A stretch of DNA of 64,000 nucleotides from positions 310,001 to 374,000 of the forward strand of contig JALSJM010000002.1 of the NCBI GenBank assembly GCA_026989355.1. Reading direction: 5' to 3'. Of this stretch, positions 9,029 to 17,852 are shown in pieces (positions within the stretch are counted from its first letter, which is position 1; the number at the start of each line of letters is the position of its first letter). The position numbers and the translations under genes were made by a program. The stretch comes from Paracoccaceae bacterium. Its GTDB lineage: Bacteria > Pseudomonadota > Alphaproteobacteria > Rhodobacterales > Rhodobacteraceae. Below the pieces are notes generated by a model. The model was given only the letters and a program-made list of their open reading frames with translations. It was not told the origin of the DNA and ran no database searches.

Positions 9029-10210
9029 TCAACCATACAGGCAGTCGCGAAGCCGGATCAGGCCGCGCTGCATTTCTTCTGTCGGGGCCACCAGGGCGAC
9101 CCGGATATAAGGCTTACCGGGGTTTTCAATTCCGGTTTCGCGCCCAAGATAGGCCCCCGGAAGCACCCGAACACCCGTTTCTCGCCACAGTTTCAGTGTG
9201 GCCCGTTCACCATCTTCGGCGGGCAGCCAGAGAAAGAAACCCGCCTCTGGTGGGTGATACCCCGGAATACCTTCGAATATCTGATCGGCAATGGCGTATT
9301 TCTCGCGATAGAGGGCGCGGTTTTCCGCAACGTGGTTCTCATCGGCCCAGGCCCTTGCCGCGGCATGCTGCAATGGCAGTGGCAGAGGTGCGCCGGCATA
9401 GGCGCGCAACTGACGGATGCGGCGCAGGCCATGCGGCCCGCCGGCCACGAAGCCCGACCTGAGCCCTGGCAGGTTCGAACGCTTGGAAAGAGAATGAAAG
9501 ATCAGCACCCGTTCCGGATCGGAACCCGTTTCACGGGCGATCCGAAGCGCGCCTGCGGGGGGTGTATCGCGATAGATCTCGCTGTAGCATTCATCAGCAA
9601 AAACAAGAAAATCGTGTTTTTCGGCCAGCCTGAGCAGGGTATCCCAGTATTCGGGCGCAGCTACTGCGCCCTGTGGATTGGAAGGCGAGCAGAGATAGGC
9701 AATCGTGGTGCGCTCCAGAATTTCGTCAGGCAGGGCAGCAAAATCGGGCAGAAAGCCGTTTTCTGCCGTGGCCGGCACATAAACCGGTTCGGCCCCTGCC
9801 GAAAGCGCCGCTACCGCATAGGCCTGATAGAACGGGTTGGGAACAAGCACGGCCGGCTTTTTGCCGTTCTTCGTTTCGGGGCAAAGCGCCATCGCGGCAT
9901 TGCAAAGCCCTTCGCGAGTGCCGTTCAGGGCCATGATTTCGGTTTCGGGATCAACCGTTACACCATAGCGGCGCGCGAGCCAGTCCGAAATTGCACACAG
10001 CAATTCCGAAGATCCGTTGTTCGGGGGATATTTGCCAAATTCGGCAACCGTTTCGGCAATGATATCTGGAACGAAAGACGGAAAGGAGTGTTTCGGTTCG
10101 CCGATGGACATGTCGATCGGCTCGGCGCCGGGCGCGTGAGCATCCAGCAGGCCGCGCAGGCGCGGAAACGCGTATTCTGGCAGGTCCGAAAACCGCTCTG
10201 GAAAATTCAT
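9029..10210 (-). CDS. Class I/II PLP aminotransferase, DapC-like (succinyldiaminopimelate transaminase candidate)
   Basis: Fold-type I aminotransferase of 393 residues. SIGEPKHSFPSF, LNGTREGLCNAAMAL, CSPSNPQGAVA, FADECYSEIY and the PLP-lysine motif SLSKRSNLPGLRSG are all present and in order. The best match by memory is the DapC/AAT-If subgroup that makes N-succinyl-LL-2,6-diaminopimelate in lysine and peptidoglycan synthesis. dapB elsewhere in this window is compatible with that but not proof. The start ATG at 10210 follows TGAGGC. It sits 12 nt upstream of ftsK and is probably co-transcribed. Broad class is certain; substrate is inferred. Confidence 0.88.
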   Translation of the reverse strand: MNFPERFSDLPEYAFPRLRGLLDAHAPGAEPIDMSIGEPKHSFPSFVPDIIAETVAEFGKYPPNNGSSELLCAISDWLARRYGVTVDPETEIMALNGTREGLCNAAMALCPETKNGKKPAVLVPNPFYQAYAVAALSAGAEPVYVPATAENGFLPDFAALPDEILERTTIAYLCSPSNPQGAVAAPEYWDTLLRLAEKHDFLVFADECYSEIYRDTPPAGALRIARETGSDPERVLIFHSLSKRSNLPGLRSGFVAGGPHGLRRIRQLRAYAGAPLPLPLQHAAARAWADENHVAENRALYREKYAIADQIFEGIPGYHPPEAGFFLWLPAEDGERATLKLWRETGVRVLPGAYLGRETGIENPGKPYIRVALVAPTEEMQRGLIRLRDCLYG

Positions 10211-10399
10211 GTCTGCCTCAGGTTCGGGATCGTTGGTGCCCCGTTTTCCCGCAACTTAGCCCAATCGCAGAGATCGGTCCAGAAAAAGGCTGTGAAAATA
10301 TGCAGTTGCAAAACGTTGCTGTGGCTTTTTTGCCGGCTTGCGAATTCACGCCGGCATTGCTGCGTTGCGCCGGGGCGGGGTGCGTGCGATCAAGCCTGT

Positions 10400-11050
10400 A
10401 TGCAAGGCGATGCATACGATCCCCCGCAGGAGCCGCTTGATATCCTGCATCAGGATCACGAGGTTCTCGTGGTCAACAAGCCAAGCGGGCTGCTGAGCGT
10501 ACCGGGCAAGGGCACGCACCTTTCCGACTGCCTGCTTGCGCGGGTGCAGGGCGCTTTCCCCGAGGCACTTCTGGTGCACCGGCTTGATCGGGATACCTCG
10601 GGGGTGGTGGTTTTCGCTCTGACGCCCCACGCCCAGCGCCATCTGGGCCGGCAGTTCGAAAAACGGCAGGTGAAGAAAGGCTATGTGGCCGTGGTCTGGG
10701 GGAAGGTGGCCGACAAGGCGGGCACCGTTGACCTTCCGCTTGTCGTCGATTGGCCGAACCGGCCGAAGCAGCATGTGGATTTCAAGCGCGGCAAGCCCGC
10801 AGTTACCGATTGGAAGCTGATGCGCCATGAGGGCGGAAACAGCCGTCTGCGCCTGATGCCGCAAACCGGGCGCAGCCATCAGCTCAGAGTACACATGAAA
10901 GAAATCGGGCACCCGATCCTGGGAGATCCCTTCTATGCGACGGGCGCGGCGCGGCGGGCTCCGCGCCTGATGCTGCACGCGGAAACTTTGCGCCTGCGCC
11001 ATCCCGATGGAGGGCAGGGCATGCGCTTTCGTGTGCCGGTGCCGTTTTAG
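10400..11050 (+). CDS. rluA: RluA-family pseudouridine synthase
   Basis: Converts specific uridines in 23S rRNA (and tRNA in E. coli RluA) to pseudouridine. The 216-residue protein follows E. coli RluA almost end to end: DPPQEPLDILHQD, VVNKPSGLLSVPGKG, LVHRLDRDTSGVVVFAL with catalytic D63, VDLPLVVDWPNRPKQHVDF, and LMPQTGRSHQLRVHMKEIGHPILGDPFYA. There is no S4 domain. I choose the ATG at 10400 because it gives RluA's usual length; the frame stays open far upstream only because it runs antisense to ftsK and the aminotransferase. It is divergent from the aminotransferase gene. Confidence 0.93.
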   Translation: MQGDAYDPPQEPLDILHQDHEVLVVNKPSGLLSVPGKGTHLSDCLLARVQGAFPEALLVHRLDRDTSGVVVFALTPHAQRHLGRQFEKRQVKKGYVAVVWGKVADKAGTVDLPLVVDWPNRPKQHVDFKRGKPAVTDWKLMRHEGGNSRLRLMPQTGRSHQLRVHMKEIGHPILGDPFYATGAARRAPRLMLHAETLRLRHPDGGQGMRFRVPVPF

Positions 11051-11115
11051 CCGATGCGGGCTTGACGTTTCATGTTCTTCGGGGCCTTTTGGGAAAACCA
11101 CCAAGGAGGCGGCTC

Positions 11116-12243
11116 ATGTATCAGCCAGTGATCGCCGGAACCGGCGTATTTACCCCCGGCGAGATCATTACCAACAAGGAACTGGTGATGTCATACAATG
11201 CCTATGCCGATCTGTGGAACGCACGGCACAAGGCGGAAATCGAAACCGGGGATATGGCCCGGAAGGAACATTCGAGCGAGGCGTTCATCGTCAAGGCCAG
11301 CGGTATCGAGCAGCGACATGTGGTGGACAAGACAGGCGTTCTTGATCCGGAAGTCATGCATCCGCTCTTGCGTGAGCGCAGCGATGATGAGCCTTCCCTC
11401 ATGGCTGAAATGGCGATAGACGCCTGCACGCAGGCCCTGAAACAGGCGGACAGGTCCGCTGCGGATGTGGATGCGGTGATCGTTGCGGCTTCGAATCACG
11501 AGCGCGCCTACCCGGCGATCGCGATCGAGGTGCAGGATCTGCTTGGCATCAAGGGGTTCGGTTTCGACATGAATGTGGCCTGTTCTTCGGCCACATTCGG
11601 GATTCATGTCGCGGCCGACATGATCCGCGCTGGTTCGGTGCGGGCGGCTCTGGTGGTCAATCCGGAAATCTGCTCGGGCCATCTTGAGTGGCGCGACCGT
11701 GATTGTCATTTCATTTTCGGCGATGTCTGTACCGCTGCACTGGTGATGCGCAAGGAAGATGTCCGGGCACCCCATTTCGAAATTCTTTCAACCCGCTGCC
11801 TTACACAGTTTTCCAACAACATTCGAAACAACAACGGATTTCTGCGCCGCTGTCGCCCCGACGGCATGAAAGACAGGCGCGACATGCAGTTCATGCAGAA
11901 CGGCCGCAAGGTGTTCAAGGAGGTGCTTCCGATCGTATCGAAGCACATGCTTTCTCATCTTGACGATGAAGGCATTTCTCCCGACCGGCTCAGGCGGATG
12001 TGGCTGCATCAGGCCAACAAGGCAATGAACGATTTCATTGGCCGCAAGGTTCTGGGGCGCGAACCCACACCGGGCGAACAGCCCAATATCCTGCAGGATT
12101 ACGCAAATACTTCTTCGGCTGGTTCGATCATTGCGTTTTCGAAGTTTTCAGATGATCTGGAACCGGGCGATCTGGGGATCATCTGTTCGTTCGGTGCCGG
12201 CTATTCGGTGGGCTCGGTAATCCTGCGGCGAGAACATGAGTGA
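11116..12243 (+). CDS. Beta-ketoacyl-ACP synthase III (KAS III-like)
   Basis: Thiolase-fold condensing enzyme of 375 residues, expected to use acyl-CoA and malonyl-ACP. The catalytic triad is visible as C156 (NVACSSATFG), H298 (MWLHQANKAM) and N331 (YANTSSAGSI). AAGGAGG at 11103-11109 sets the ATG at 11116. It is about 50 residues longer than housekeeping FabH, with extra sequence after MSYNAYADLWNARH. This matches the longer KAS III subgroup seen beside normal FabH in Pseudomonas and Rhodobacterales. It may therefore feed medium-chain acyl-CoA into fatty-acid synthesis rather than start synthesis from acetyl-CoA. The role is inferred. Confidence 0.88.
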   Translation: MYQPVIAGTGVFTPGEIITNKELVMSYNAYADLWNARHKAEIETGDMARKEHSSEAFIVKASGIEQRHVVDKTGVLDPEVMHPLLRERSDDEPSLMAEMAIDACTQALKQADRSAADVDAVIVAASNHERAYPAIAIEVQDLLGIKGFGFDMNVACSSATFGIHVAADMIRAGSVRAALVVNPEICSGHLEWRDRDCHFIFGDVCTAALVMRKEDVRAPHFEILSTRCLTQFSNNIRNNNGFLRRCRPDGMKDRRDMQFMQNGRKVFKEVLPIVSKHMLSHLDDEGISPDRLRRMWLHQANKAMNDFIGRKVLGREPTPGEQPNILQDYANTSSAGSIIAFSKFSDDLEPGDLGIICSFGAGYSVGSVILRREHE

Positions 12244-12266
12244 ATGAATGTGAATAGCCGTGCCGT

Positions 12267-12764
12267 CTATCCGCCACGATTCCGACGGGCCTGACTTTCA
12301 CGGATGCGGGAAGGCCAGGTGGATTTGATATAAGCGAGGATGGAACTGATCTCGGCATCGGTCAGGATTTCCCCGAAGGGCGGCATGCCGCTTCTGAAAT
12401 CGGTCAGCCCTCGTGCGGCAAGGGCCGCCTGTCCGCCCAGCCTGATGTATTCGAAAAGAAGCGTGTCATCATGATGCCATGTGTGGCCGGTGGCATCATG
12501 GGGCGGTGCGGGAAGGGTTCCATCGGGATTGGGTGTCTGCCAGTTGGGCGCCCCCTCCAGATTGGCCCCATGGCAGGAGGCGCAATATTCGCCATAAAGC
12601 CTTTTGCCATCTGCGATGTTGCCCATGCCCGGAGCCGCGGTTCTGGTGGCATCGCTCATTCCCGCAAGCAGCCATGCGGCAATTCCAAGTGCCAGGGCAC
12701 CTCCTCCAGCCACAAATATCCGCCCGGGCATGGCCTTTCTCCGCTTCAGGTCCGGGCACAGCAT
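12267..12764 (-). CDS. Membrane-anchored class I cytochrome c
   Basis: Single-haem c-type cytochrome, 165 residues. A basic start (MLCPDLKRRK) precedes one hydrophobic helix (FVAGGGALALGIAAWLLAG), which probably stays as an anchor. The haem motif is CASCHG and the likely Met ligand is in SGMPPFGE. The start ATG at 12764 has GGAGG 7 nt upstream. A second ATG at 12731 also has a fair site (GGAG) and would remove 11 residues, so the start is uncertain. A long open extension upstream overlaps the aldehyde dehydrogenase end and lacks support. It is convergent with the KAS III gene. The electron partner is unknown. Confidence 0.85.
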   Translation of the reverse strand: MLCPDLKRRKAMPGRIFVAGGGALALGIAAWLLAGMSDATRTAAPGMGNIADGKRLYGEYCASCHGANLEGAPNWQTPNPDGTLPAPPHDATGHTWHHDDTLLFEYIRLGGQAALAARGLTDFRSGMPPFGEILTDAEISSILAYIKSTWPSRIRESQARRNRGG

Positions 12765-12895
12765 TTCCGAACCTCCGGCAGGCGTAAAATGACGTTTACG
12801 TGAAAGCCGGCTTCTTCCGTGCCATGGCGCGCATGACGAAGGCCCCCTGGGCAAGGGAGGCCACATATGCCTTTCCGCAGCACATGCGGCAGGGA

Positions 12896-14323
12896 TCATT
12901 TCTCCCAGCCGCTTACGGCCTTCAGGATCAGGTATTCTTCAATTCCGAACCGTCCGCCTTCACGCGCAAGGCCCGACATCTTCACCCCGCCGAACGGAGA
13001 TCCTTGTGCGAAACTCTTGTAGTTCATCTCGACCATGCCCGATTTCAGCCGGCGGGCCATGCGTTTTGCCCGTTCGGCATCGGCCGTCTGAACATAGTTC
13101 GTCAGGCCGTATTCCGTATCGTTGGCAATGGCAATCGCCTCTTCTTCGCTGTCGAAGGGGATGATCGAAAGTACGGGACCGAAAATTTCGGTCTGGGCGA
13201 TGGTCATGTCGTTTCTGACATCGGCAAAGACGGTGGGGCGCACGAAATATCCGCGATTGAGCCCCTTGGGCCGCCCTGGTCCGCCCGCCACCAGCCGCGC
13301 GCCCTCGTCGATCCCTTTCTGGATCAGATCCTGGATCTTTCCGAACTGGGCTTCCGATACGACCGGGCCGATATGACGGCCTTCGGCCGACGCCGGGCCG
13401 ACCGCGGTGGCCTCGGCCTGTGATGCCGCCTGCTCGACCGCCGCATCATAGCGCGAGCGATGCACCAGCATCCGGGTGGGCGCATTGCATGACTGACCCG
13501 AGTTGTTGAACACTTTCATGGCGCCGATCTTCACAGCCTTTTCGGGGGCGTCCTCGAAGATGATGTTGGCGCCCTTGCCGCCAAGTTCGCAGGCAACGCG
13601 CTTCATGGTGGGGGCGGCGGCCCGGGATATCTGAATGCCGGCACGGGTTGATCCGGTGAACGATATCATGGCAATGCCCGGGTGGGTGGAAAGCTGGGTT
13701 CCCACGCCGGGGCCATCGCCATTCACCAAGTTGAACACGCCGGCGGGAAAGCCGGCCTCGTCCATCATTTCGGCAAACAGCATCGAGGAAAGCGGCGCAA
13801 TTTCAGAAGGCTTCAGAACCATCGTGCAACCGGCCGCCACGGCCGCGCCAACCTTCAGGGTTACCTGATTCATCGGCCAGTTCCAGGGGGTGATCAACCC
13901 GGCCACGCCGATTGGCTCCAGGATGTGGTGCTCATCTGTGGCGAACCGGTATTCGAAGGTGAAATCTCTCAGCGCATCGACAAAGCCCTGCAGATGCCAG
14001 CTGCCGGCCCCTACCTGTGCGCTGCGTGCCCAGTCGATCGGGGCGCCCATTTCCTGGCTCATGGCCTGTGCCATTTCCTCGGCGCGCGCCTTGTAGGCCG
14101 CAAGCAGTTTTTCAAGGAGTTCGAGTCGTTCTTCCCGGCTGGTGGCGGCCCAGGCGGGAAAGGCCGCATTCGCGGCTGCCACTGCGGCATCGGTATCCTG
14201 CCGGCCGCCCAGAGAGATCACGGCGAAAGGCTCTTCGTTCGAGGGGTTGATAACTTCGAAATCATTGGGTTCGGCAGGGTTCACCCATGCGCCGTTGATA
14301 TAGAACTGACGTTTGTCGAGCAT
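12896..14323 (-). CDS. NAD(P)-dependent aldehyde dehydrogenase
   Basis: ALDH superfamily enzyme of 475 residues that oxidises an aldehyde to the acid. Conserved parts are GLITPWNWPMNQ, SFTGSTRAGIQI, the general base E246 in ACELGGKGAN, and the nucleophile C279 in NNSGQSCNAPTRM. EIFGPVLSIIPF and the end region with FGGVKMSGLAREGG follow. The ATG at 14323 has GGAGG upstream. The longer open frame above it is not needed. It is divergent from the peroxiredoxin gene across 222 nt. Placed beside peroxide-defence genes, it could detoxify lipid-derived aldehydes, but no substrate can be read from sequence. Confidence 0.93.
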   Translation of the reverse strand: MLDKRQFYINGAWVNPAEPNDFEVINPSNEEPFAVISLGGRQDTDAAVAAANAAFPAWAATSREERLELLEKLLAAYKARAEEMAQAMSQEMGAPIDWARSAQVGAGSWHLQGFVDALRDFTFEYRFATDEHHILEPIGVAGLITPWNWPMNQVTLKVGAAVAAGCTMVLKPSEIAPLSSMLFAEMMDEAGFPAGVFNLVNGDGPGVGTQLSTHPGIAMISFTGSTRAGIQISRAAAPTMKRVACELGGKGANIIFEDAPEKAVKIGAMKVFNNSGQSCNAPTRMLVHRSRYDAAVEQAASQAEATAVGPASAEGRHIGPVVSEAQFGKIQDLIQKGIDEGARLVAGGPGRPKGLNRGYFVRPTVFADVRNDMTIAQTEIFGPVLSIIPFDSEEEAIAIANDTEYGLTNYVQTADAERAKRMARRLKSGMVEMNYKSFAQGSPFGGVKMSGLAREGGRFGIEEYLILKAVSGWEK

Positions 14324-14422
14324 GGTATCCTCCATTGGTTCGCGCACAGCCTGACACTGCTTCCGGAGAGGTTCAAGAGTGGCGTGCAGCGCTTTTGTGC
14401 CGGGATGCGGCAACCTGTCAGA

Positions 14423-14439
14423 TTAAGAACCATTCTAAA
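14423..14439. promoter_or_regulatory. Irr-type iron-control box candidate upstream of the 1-Cys peroxiredoxin
   Basis: TTAAGAACCATTCTAAA is a near-perfect dyad (TTAAGAA-CCA-TTCTAAA). It differs by one base from the TTTAGAA-N3-TTCTAAA pattern described for the alphaproteobacterial Irr regulator. A -10-like TATAAC lies at 14458-14463, so the box would cover the -35 region of a rightward promoter. Regulation by Irr, or another Fur-family protein, is inferred. Confidence 0.5.
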
Positions 14440-14545
14440 CTTTGGCGGCTTGGCCTATATAACGATTCGAGAACTCCGATTGGCAGGGGTTCGTGCCCCG
14501 GCCGAAATCCGAAACCTGCAGATATTTTCAGAAAAGGAGCTGCAC

Positions 14546-15199
14546 ATGGCACTGCGCATCAACGACGTTGCCCCCGATTTCACCGCCGATACCCAGCTTG
14601 GTACCATCAACCTGCATGAATGGATTGGCGACAGCTATGCGATCCTGTTTTCACATCCCAAGGATTTCACCCCGGTCTGCACCACCGAGTTCAGTGCGGT
14701 CGCCAGACTGTATGACGAATTCAAGAAGCGCAATACCAAGGTAATGGGAATTTCGGTGGATTCGGTGGAAGATCACAAGAAATGGATCGCCGACATCGAA
14801 CAGTTCGCCGGTGAAAAGGTGGATTTTCCGATCATCGACGACAGCAGCCTGAAAGTTGCCAAGCTTTATGACATGCTGCCCGCCGATGCCTATCTGCCCG
14901 ACGGTCGCACCGCAGCCGATTCGGCTACCGTGCGTACAACTTTCATCATCGGCCCCGACAAGAAGATTCGCCTGATGCTGATCTATCCGATGAGCGTAGG
15001 CCGCAATTTCGATGAGATCCTGCGCGCTCTCGATGCCATCCAGCTGGCCGACAAGTATCCGGTGGCCACTCCGGCCGACTGGCGTGACGGTGAGCGGGTG
15101 ATCGTGGCCCTTGGCGTGGATGACGAGGAAGCCAGAAGCAGGTTTGGTGAAGTGGACGTGGTGCTGCCCTACCTGCGTTTCACCAGGGATCCCGAGTGA
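14546..15199 (+). CDS. 1-Cys peroxiredoxin (Prx6 type)
   Basis: Thiol peroxidase of 217 residues that reduces H2O2 and organic peroxides. The peroxidatic cysteine is C45 in DFTPVCTTEF. The long C-terminal domain (PVATPADWRDGERVIVALGVDDEEA) is the Prx6/1-Cys signature, and no AhpC-style resolving Cys motif is seen. The ATG at 14546 follows AAAAGGAG. A terminator lies directly after it, so it looks monocistronic. The neighbours oxyR and catalase make this a peroxide-defence block. An Irr-like box upstream suggests control by iron or haem status. Confidence 0.94.
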   Translation: MALRINDVAPDFTADTQLGTINLHEWIGDSYAILFSHPKDFTPVCTTEFSAVARLYDEFKKRNTKVMGISVDSVEDHKKWIADIEQFAGEKVDFPIIDDSSLKVAKLYDMLPADAYLPDGRTAADSATVRTTFIIGPDKKIRLMLIYPMSVGRNFDEILRALDAIQLADKYPVATPADWRDGERVIVALGVDDEEARSRFGEVDVVLPYLRFTRDPE

Positions 15200-15221
15200 T
15201 CTTCCTGTCGAACCATGATGT

Positions 15222-15249
15222 AAGGCCCCCGTTTTGACGGGGGCCTTTT
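15222..15249 (+). terminator. Intrinsic terminator after the peroxiredoxin gene
   Basis: AAGGCCCCCGT (15222-15232) pairs with ACGGGGGCCTT (15237-15247) over a 4-nt loop, followed by further T. It lies 22 nt past the peroxiredoxin stop and between two convergent genes, so it may also slow leftward oxyR transcripts. Confidence 0.88.
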
Positions 15250-15276
15250 CATTGGATTGATATTCCTTCCGAAGGT

Positions 15277-16194
15277 TCAGGGCAGGGAAATGGATATCTG
15301 GCAGAGATGCTGATGCGCTTCGCGCACCACGTTTCCAAAGGCATGGAAATTCTCTGCAAGGGGTGAGCCACGCCGCCATGCCAGCCCTATGGTGCGGCTT
15401 GGTTCGGGGGGCTCCAGCCGCATCAGCTTCACCCCCGGTGTGCGCCCCTCGACGGACATGGCCATTTCCGGCAGAAGGGTGATTCCCATGCCTGCCGCCA
15501 CCATCTGCATGATGGTGGTCAGGGTCGAGGCCCCGAAAGTGTCGATCCGCTCGCGTTCGCGCAGGGCACAAACCGCCAGCGCCTGATCGCGCAGGCAATG
15601 ACCCTCTTCCAGAAGCAGAAGTCGCTGACTTGCGATCAGATTCGGCAGGCAGGCTGCGGGAGCGGGCAGGTCCATGTCCTGCGGTGCGGCCAGCAGGAAG
15701 GGATCGTCAAACAATGCTTCGGTGGTCAGGCCCGGATCTGTGACCGGAAGGGCGAGCAGCAGAAGATCAAGCCTGCCGTCGGCCAGTTCGGCAAGTATAG
15801 GGTCGGTTCGGGCTTCGTGCAGTTCCAGTTCGAGTTGCGGAAAGTGGCGGCGCAGGCGGGGTAGCAGTGTTGGCAGAAGATAAGGCGCAATCGAAGGGAT
15901 CACTCCAAGTGCCAGCCGGCCGGACAGGGGTGGTTGCTGCGCGATGGCGAATTCATGGAGATCGCGCACCTCGGACAGTATGCGAGAAGCCCGCTGGGCA
16001 ATTTCCCGACCGGCTGGGGTCAGATGCGCCCCGGCGGGCGTGCGCTCGACAAGGCGCAGCCCGAGCACGGTCTCGAGTTCCTTGATCTGCTGGGAAAGGG
16101 CCGGCTGGGTTATGGCGCAAAGATCGGCCGCGCGCCCGAAGTGGCGGGTGTGGGCGAGGGCTTCGAAATAGCGTAGCTGACGCAGGGTTATCAT
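15277..16194 (-). CDS. oxyR: Hydrogen-peroxide sensor OxyR (LysR family)
   Basis: LysR-type regulator, 305 residues, with an N-terminal winged helix (LRYFEALAHTRHFGRAADLCAITQPALSQQIK, split here only for length) and a C-terminal sensor domain. The redox pair is C200 and C209 in EEGHCLRDQALAVC, equivalent to C199/C208 of E. coli OxyR, so disulfide sensing of H2O2 is expected. VAAGMGITLLPEMAM follows as in the family. It is divergent from the catalase gene with 104 nt between, which holds a dyad and a promoter. The usual model is that oxidised OxyR activates the catalase gene and restrains its own. Confidence 0.95.
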   Translation of the reverse strand: MITLRQLRYFEALAHTRHFGRAADLCAITQPALSQQIKELETVLGLRLVERTPAGAHLTPAGREIAQRASRILSEVRDLHEFAIAQQPPLSGRLALGVIPSIAPYLLPTLLPRLRRHFPQLELELHEARTDPILAELADGRLDLLLLALPVTDPGLTTEALFDDPFLLAAPQDMDLPAPAACLPNLIASQRLLLLEEGHCLRDQALAVCALRERERIDTFGASTLTTIMQMVAAGMGITLLPEMAMSVEGRTPGVKLMRLEPPEPSRTIGLAWRRGSPLAENFHAFGNVVREAHQHLCQISISLP

Positions 16195-16203
16195 TGCTTT
16201 TTC

Positions 16204-16242
16204 TTATTGGTCCGTAAAGTTATTCCCATTGGACCTTATAAT
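16204..16242 (+). promoter_or_regulatory. OxyR-controlled catalase promoter: dyad plus consensus -10
   Basis: TTATTGGTCC (16204-16213) is an inverted copy, with small mismatches, of GGACCTTATAA (16231-16241). ATTGG also recurs directly at a 22-bp offset (16206 and 16228), as expected for a LysR tetramer site. A perfect -10 TATAAT lies at 16237-16242, and no good -35 hexamer is present 16-18 nt upstream. That is the usual picture for an activator-dependent promoter. Assignment to OxyR is from context. Confidence 0.65.
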
Positions 16243-16298
16243 ATATGAAGCGTAGGATCAGGCCATCTCTTTCATCCGTGTTTCAAGGAGGAAACATA

Positions 16299-17744
16299 AT
16301 GGCCAGCCGCAAGACCCTTACCACTACTGCCGGTGCGCCGGTGCCCGACAACCAGAACAGCATTACGGCAGGTCCGCGAGGGCCGCTTCTGATGCAGGAT
16401 TACCAGTTGCTTGAAAAACTGGCTCATCAGAATCGCGAGCGCATTCCCGAACGCACCGTGCATGCCAAGGGCTGGGGTGCTTATGGCACGCTGAAGATCA
16501 CCGGCGACATTTCGAAATACACCTGTGCCAAGGCCCTTCAGCCAAGGGCCGAAACCCCCATGCTTGCCCGTTTTTCCACCGTGGCAGGCGAGCAGGGCGC
16601 GGCCGATGCCGAACGTGATGTGCGCGGTTTTGCCCTGAAGTTCTATACCGAAGATGGCAACTGGGACATGGTGGGCAACAACACGCCCGTGTTCTTCGTG
16701 CGTGATCCGATGAAGTTCCCGGATTTCATCCATACCCAGAAGCGCCATCCGCGCACCAATCTGCGCTCGCCCACGGCCATGTGGGATTTCTGGTCGCTCA
16801 GCCCGGAATCGCTGCATCAGGTGACGATCCTGATGTCGGACCGCGGTCTGCCCAAAAGCCCCATGCACATGAACGGTTATGGCTCGCATACCTATTCGTT
16901 CTGGAACGAGGCGGGCGAGCGCTATTGGGTGAAGTTCCACTTCAAGACGGAACAGGGCCATGAATTCCTGACCGACGAAGAGGCTGCGCAGGTGATCGGG
17001 CGTTCGCGCGAAAGCTATCAGGAGCAGCTTTTCGGCGCTATCGAGGAAGGCAATTTCCCGCGCTGGAAGTTCTATGTGCAGATCATGCCTGAAGAAGAGG
17101 CGGAGAAAACCCCCTACAATCCCTTCGATCTTACGAAGGTGTGGCCGCATGGCGATTACCCGCTGATCGAGGTGGGCGTGATGGAGCTCAACCGTAATCC
17201 CGACAACTATTTCACCGAAATCGAAAACGCGGCCTTCAGCCCGTCGAATATCGTGCCAGGCATTTCCTGGAGCCCCGACAAGATGCTCCAGGCGCGCATC
17301 TTTTCCTATGCTGATGCGCATCGCCACCGTTTGGGCACCCATTACGAAACCCTGCCGGTAAACCGCCCCCGCTGCCCGGTGCATCATTACCACCGTGATG
17401 GAGAGATGAACACATATGGTGGCATTGCCAGCGGTAATCCGGATGCCTATTACGAACCCAATTCCTTCAGTGGTCCGGTAGAGGATCCGCGCGCCAAGGA
17501 GCCGCCGCTGAAGATCTCGGGTGATGCAGATCGCTACGATCATCGTGAGGGCAACGATGACTTCACCCAGCCGGGCAACCTTTTCCGCCTGATGAGTGCC
17601 GAGGAGCAGGGCCGCCTGATGGACAACATCGCCCGTGCCATGCAGGGTGTTCCCGAAGAGATCGTGCGCCGGCAGGTGGAATTGTTCTCGAAATGTGATC
17701 CTGCCTATGGTGCCGGCGTGGCAGAACGGATGGGGCTTGCGTAA
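16299..17744 (+). CDS. katA: Monofunctional haem catalase (small-subunit, clade 3)
   Basis: Splits H2O2 to water and oxygen. 481 residues, the usual small-subunit length with no C-terminal flavodoxin-like domain. Catalytic His H55 lies in [16 protein letters not shown], the distal Asn in [16 protein letters not shown], and the proximal haem Tyr in [14 protein letters not shown]. The ATG at 16299 is set by CAAGGAGG just upstream. It is divergent from oxyR and ends at a bidirectional terminator. The family is certain; the symbol katA follows common use for this clade. Confidence 0.95.
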   Translation: MASRKTLTTTAGAPVPDNQNSITAGPRGPLLMQDYQLLEKLAHQNRERIPERTVHAKGWGAYGTLKITGDISKYTCAKALQPRAETPMLARFSTVAGEQGAADAERDVRGFALKFYTEDGNWDMVGNNTPVFFVRDPMKFPDFIHTQKRHPRTNLRSPTAMWDFWSLSPESLHQVTILMSDRGLPKSPMHMNGYGSHTYSFWNEAGERYWVKFHFKTEQGHEFLTDEEAAQVIGRSRESYQEQLFGAIEEGNFPRWKFYVQIMPEEEAEKTPYNPFDLTKVWPHGDYPLIEVGVMELNRNPDNYFTEIENAAFSPSNIVPGISWSPDKMLQARIFSYADAHRHRLGTHYETLPVNRPRCPVHHYHRDGEMNTYGGIASGNPDAYYEPNSFSGPVEDPRAKEPPLKISGDADRYDHREGNDDFTQPGNLFRLMSAEEQGRLMDNIARAMQGVPEEIVRRQVELFSKCDPAYGAGVAERMGLA

Positions 17745-17776
17745 GGTACGTTGCCGTCACGGTCGGCAAGCTTGCG

Positions 17777-17811
17777 AAAAAGGCCCCGGCATTTGCCGGG
17801 GCCTTTCCTTT
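17777..17811. terminator. Bidirectional terminator between catalase and pnp
   Basis: AAAAAGGCCCCGGC (17777-17790), loop ATTT, then GCCGGGGCCTTTCCTTT. The stem has 10 or more base pairs. A tracts flank one side and T-rich sequence the other, so it can end both the rightward catalase transcript and the leftward pnp transcript. Confidence 0.88.
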
Positions 17812-17852
17812 CGCGCCCTTTCGGGCATCTTCTCAGGCAAAAGAAGCCGTGC

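Noticed and set aside
7859-10399. Open frame continuing upstream of rluA, giving a 1063-residue protein
   Set aside because: Only the last 216 residues match RluA; the rest is antisense to ftsK and the aminotransferase gene.
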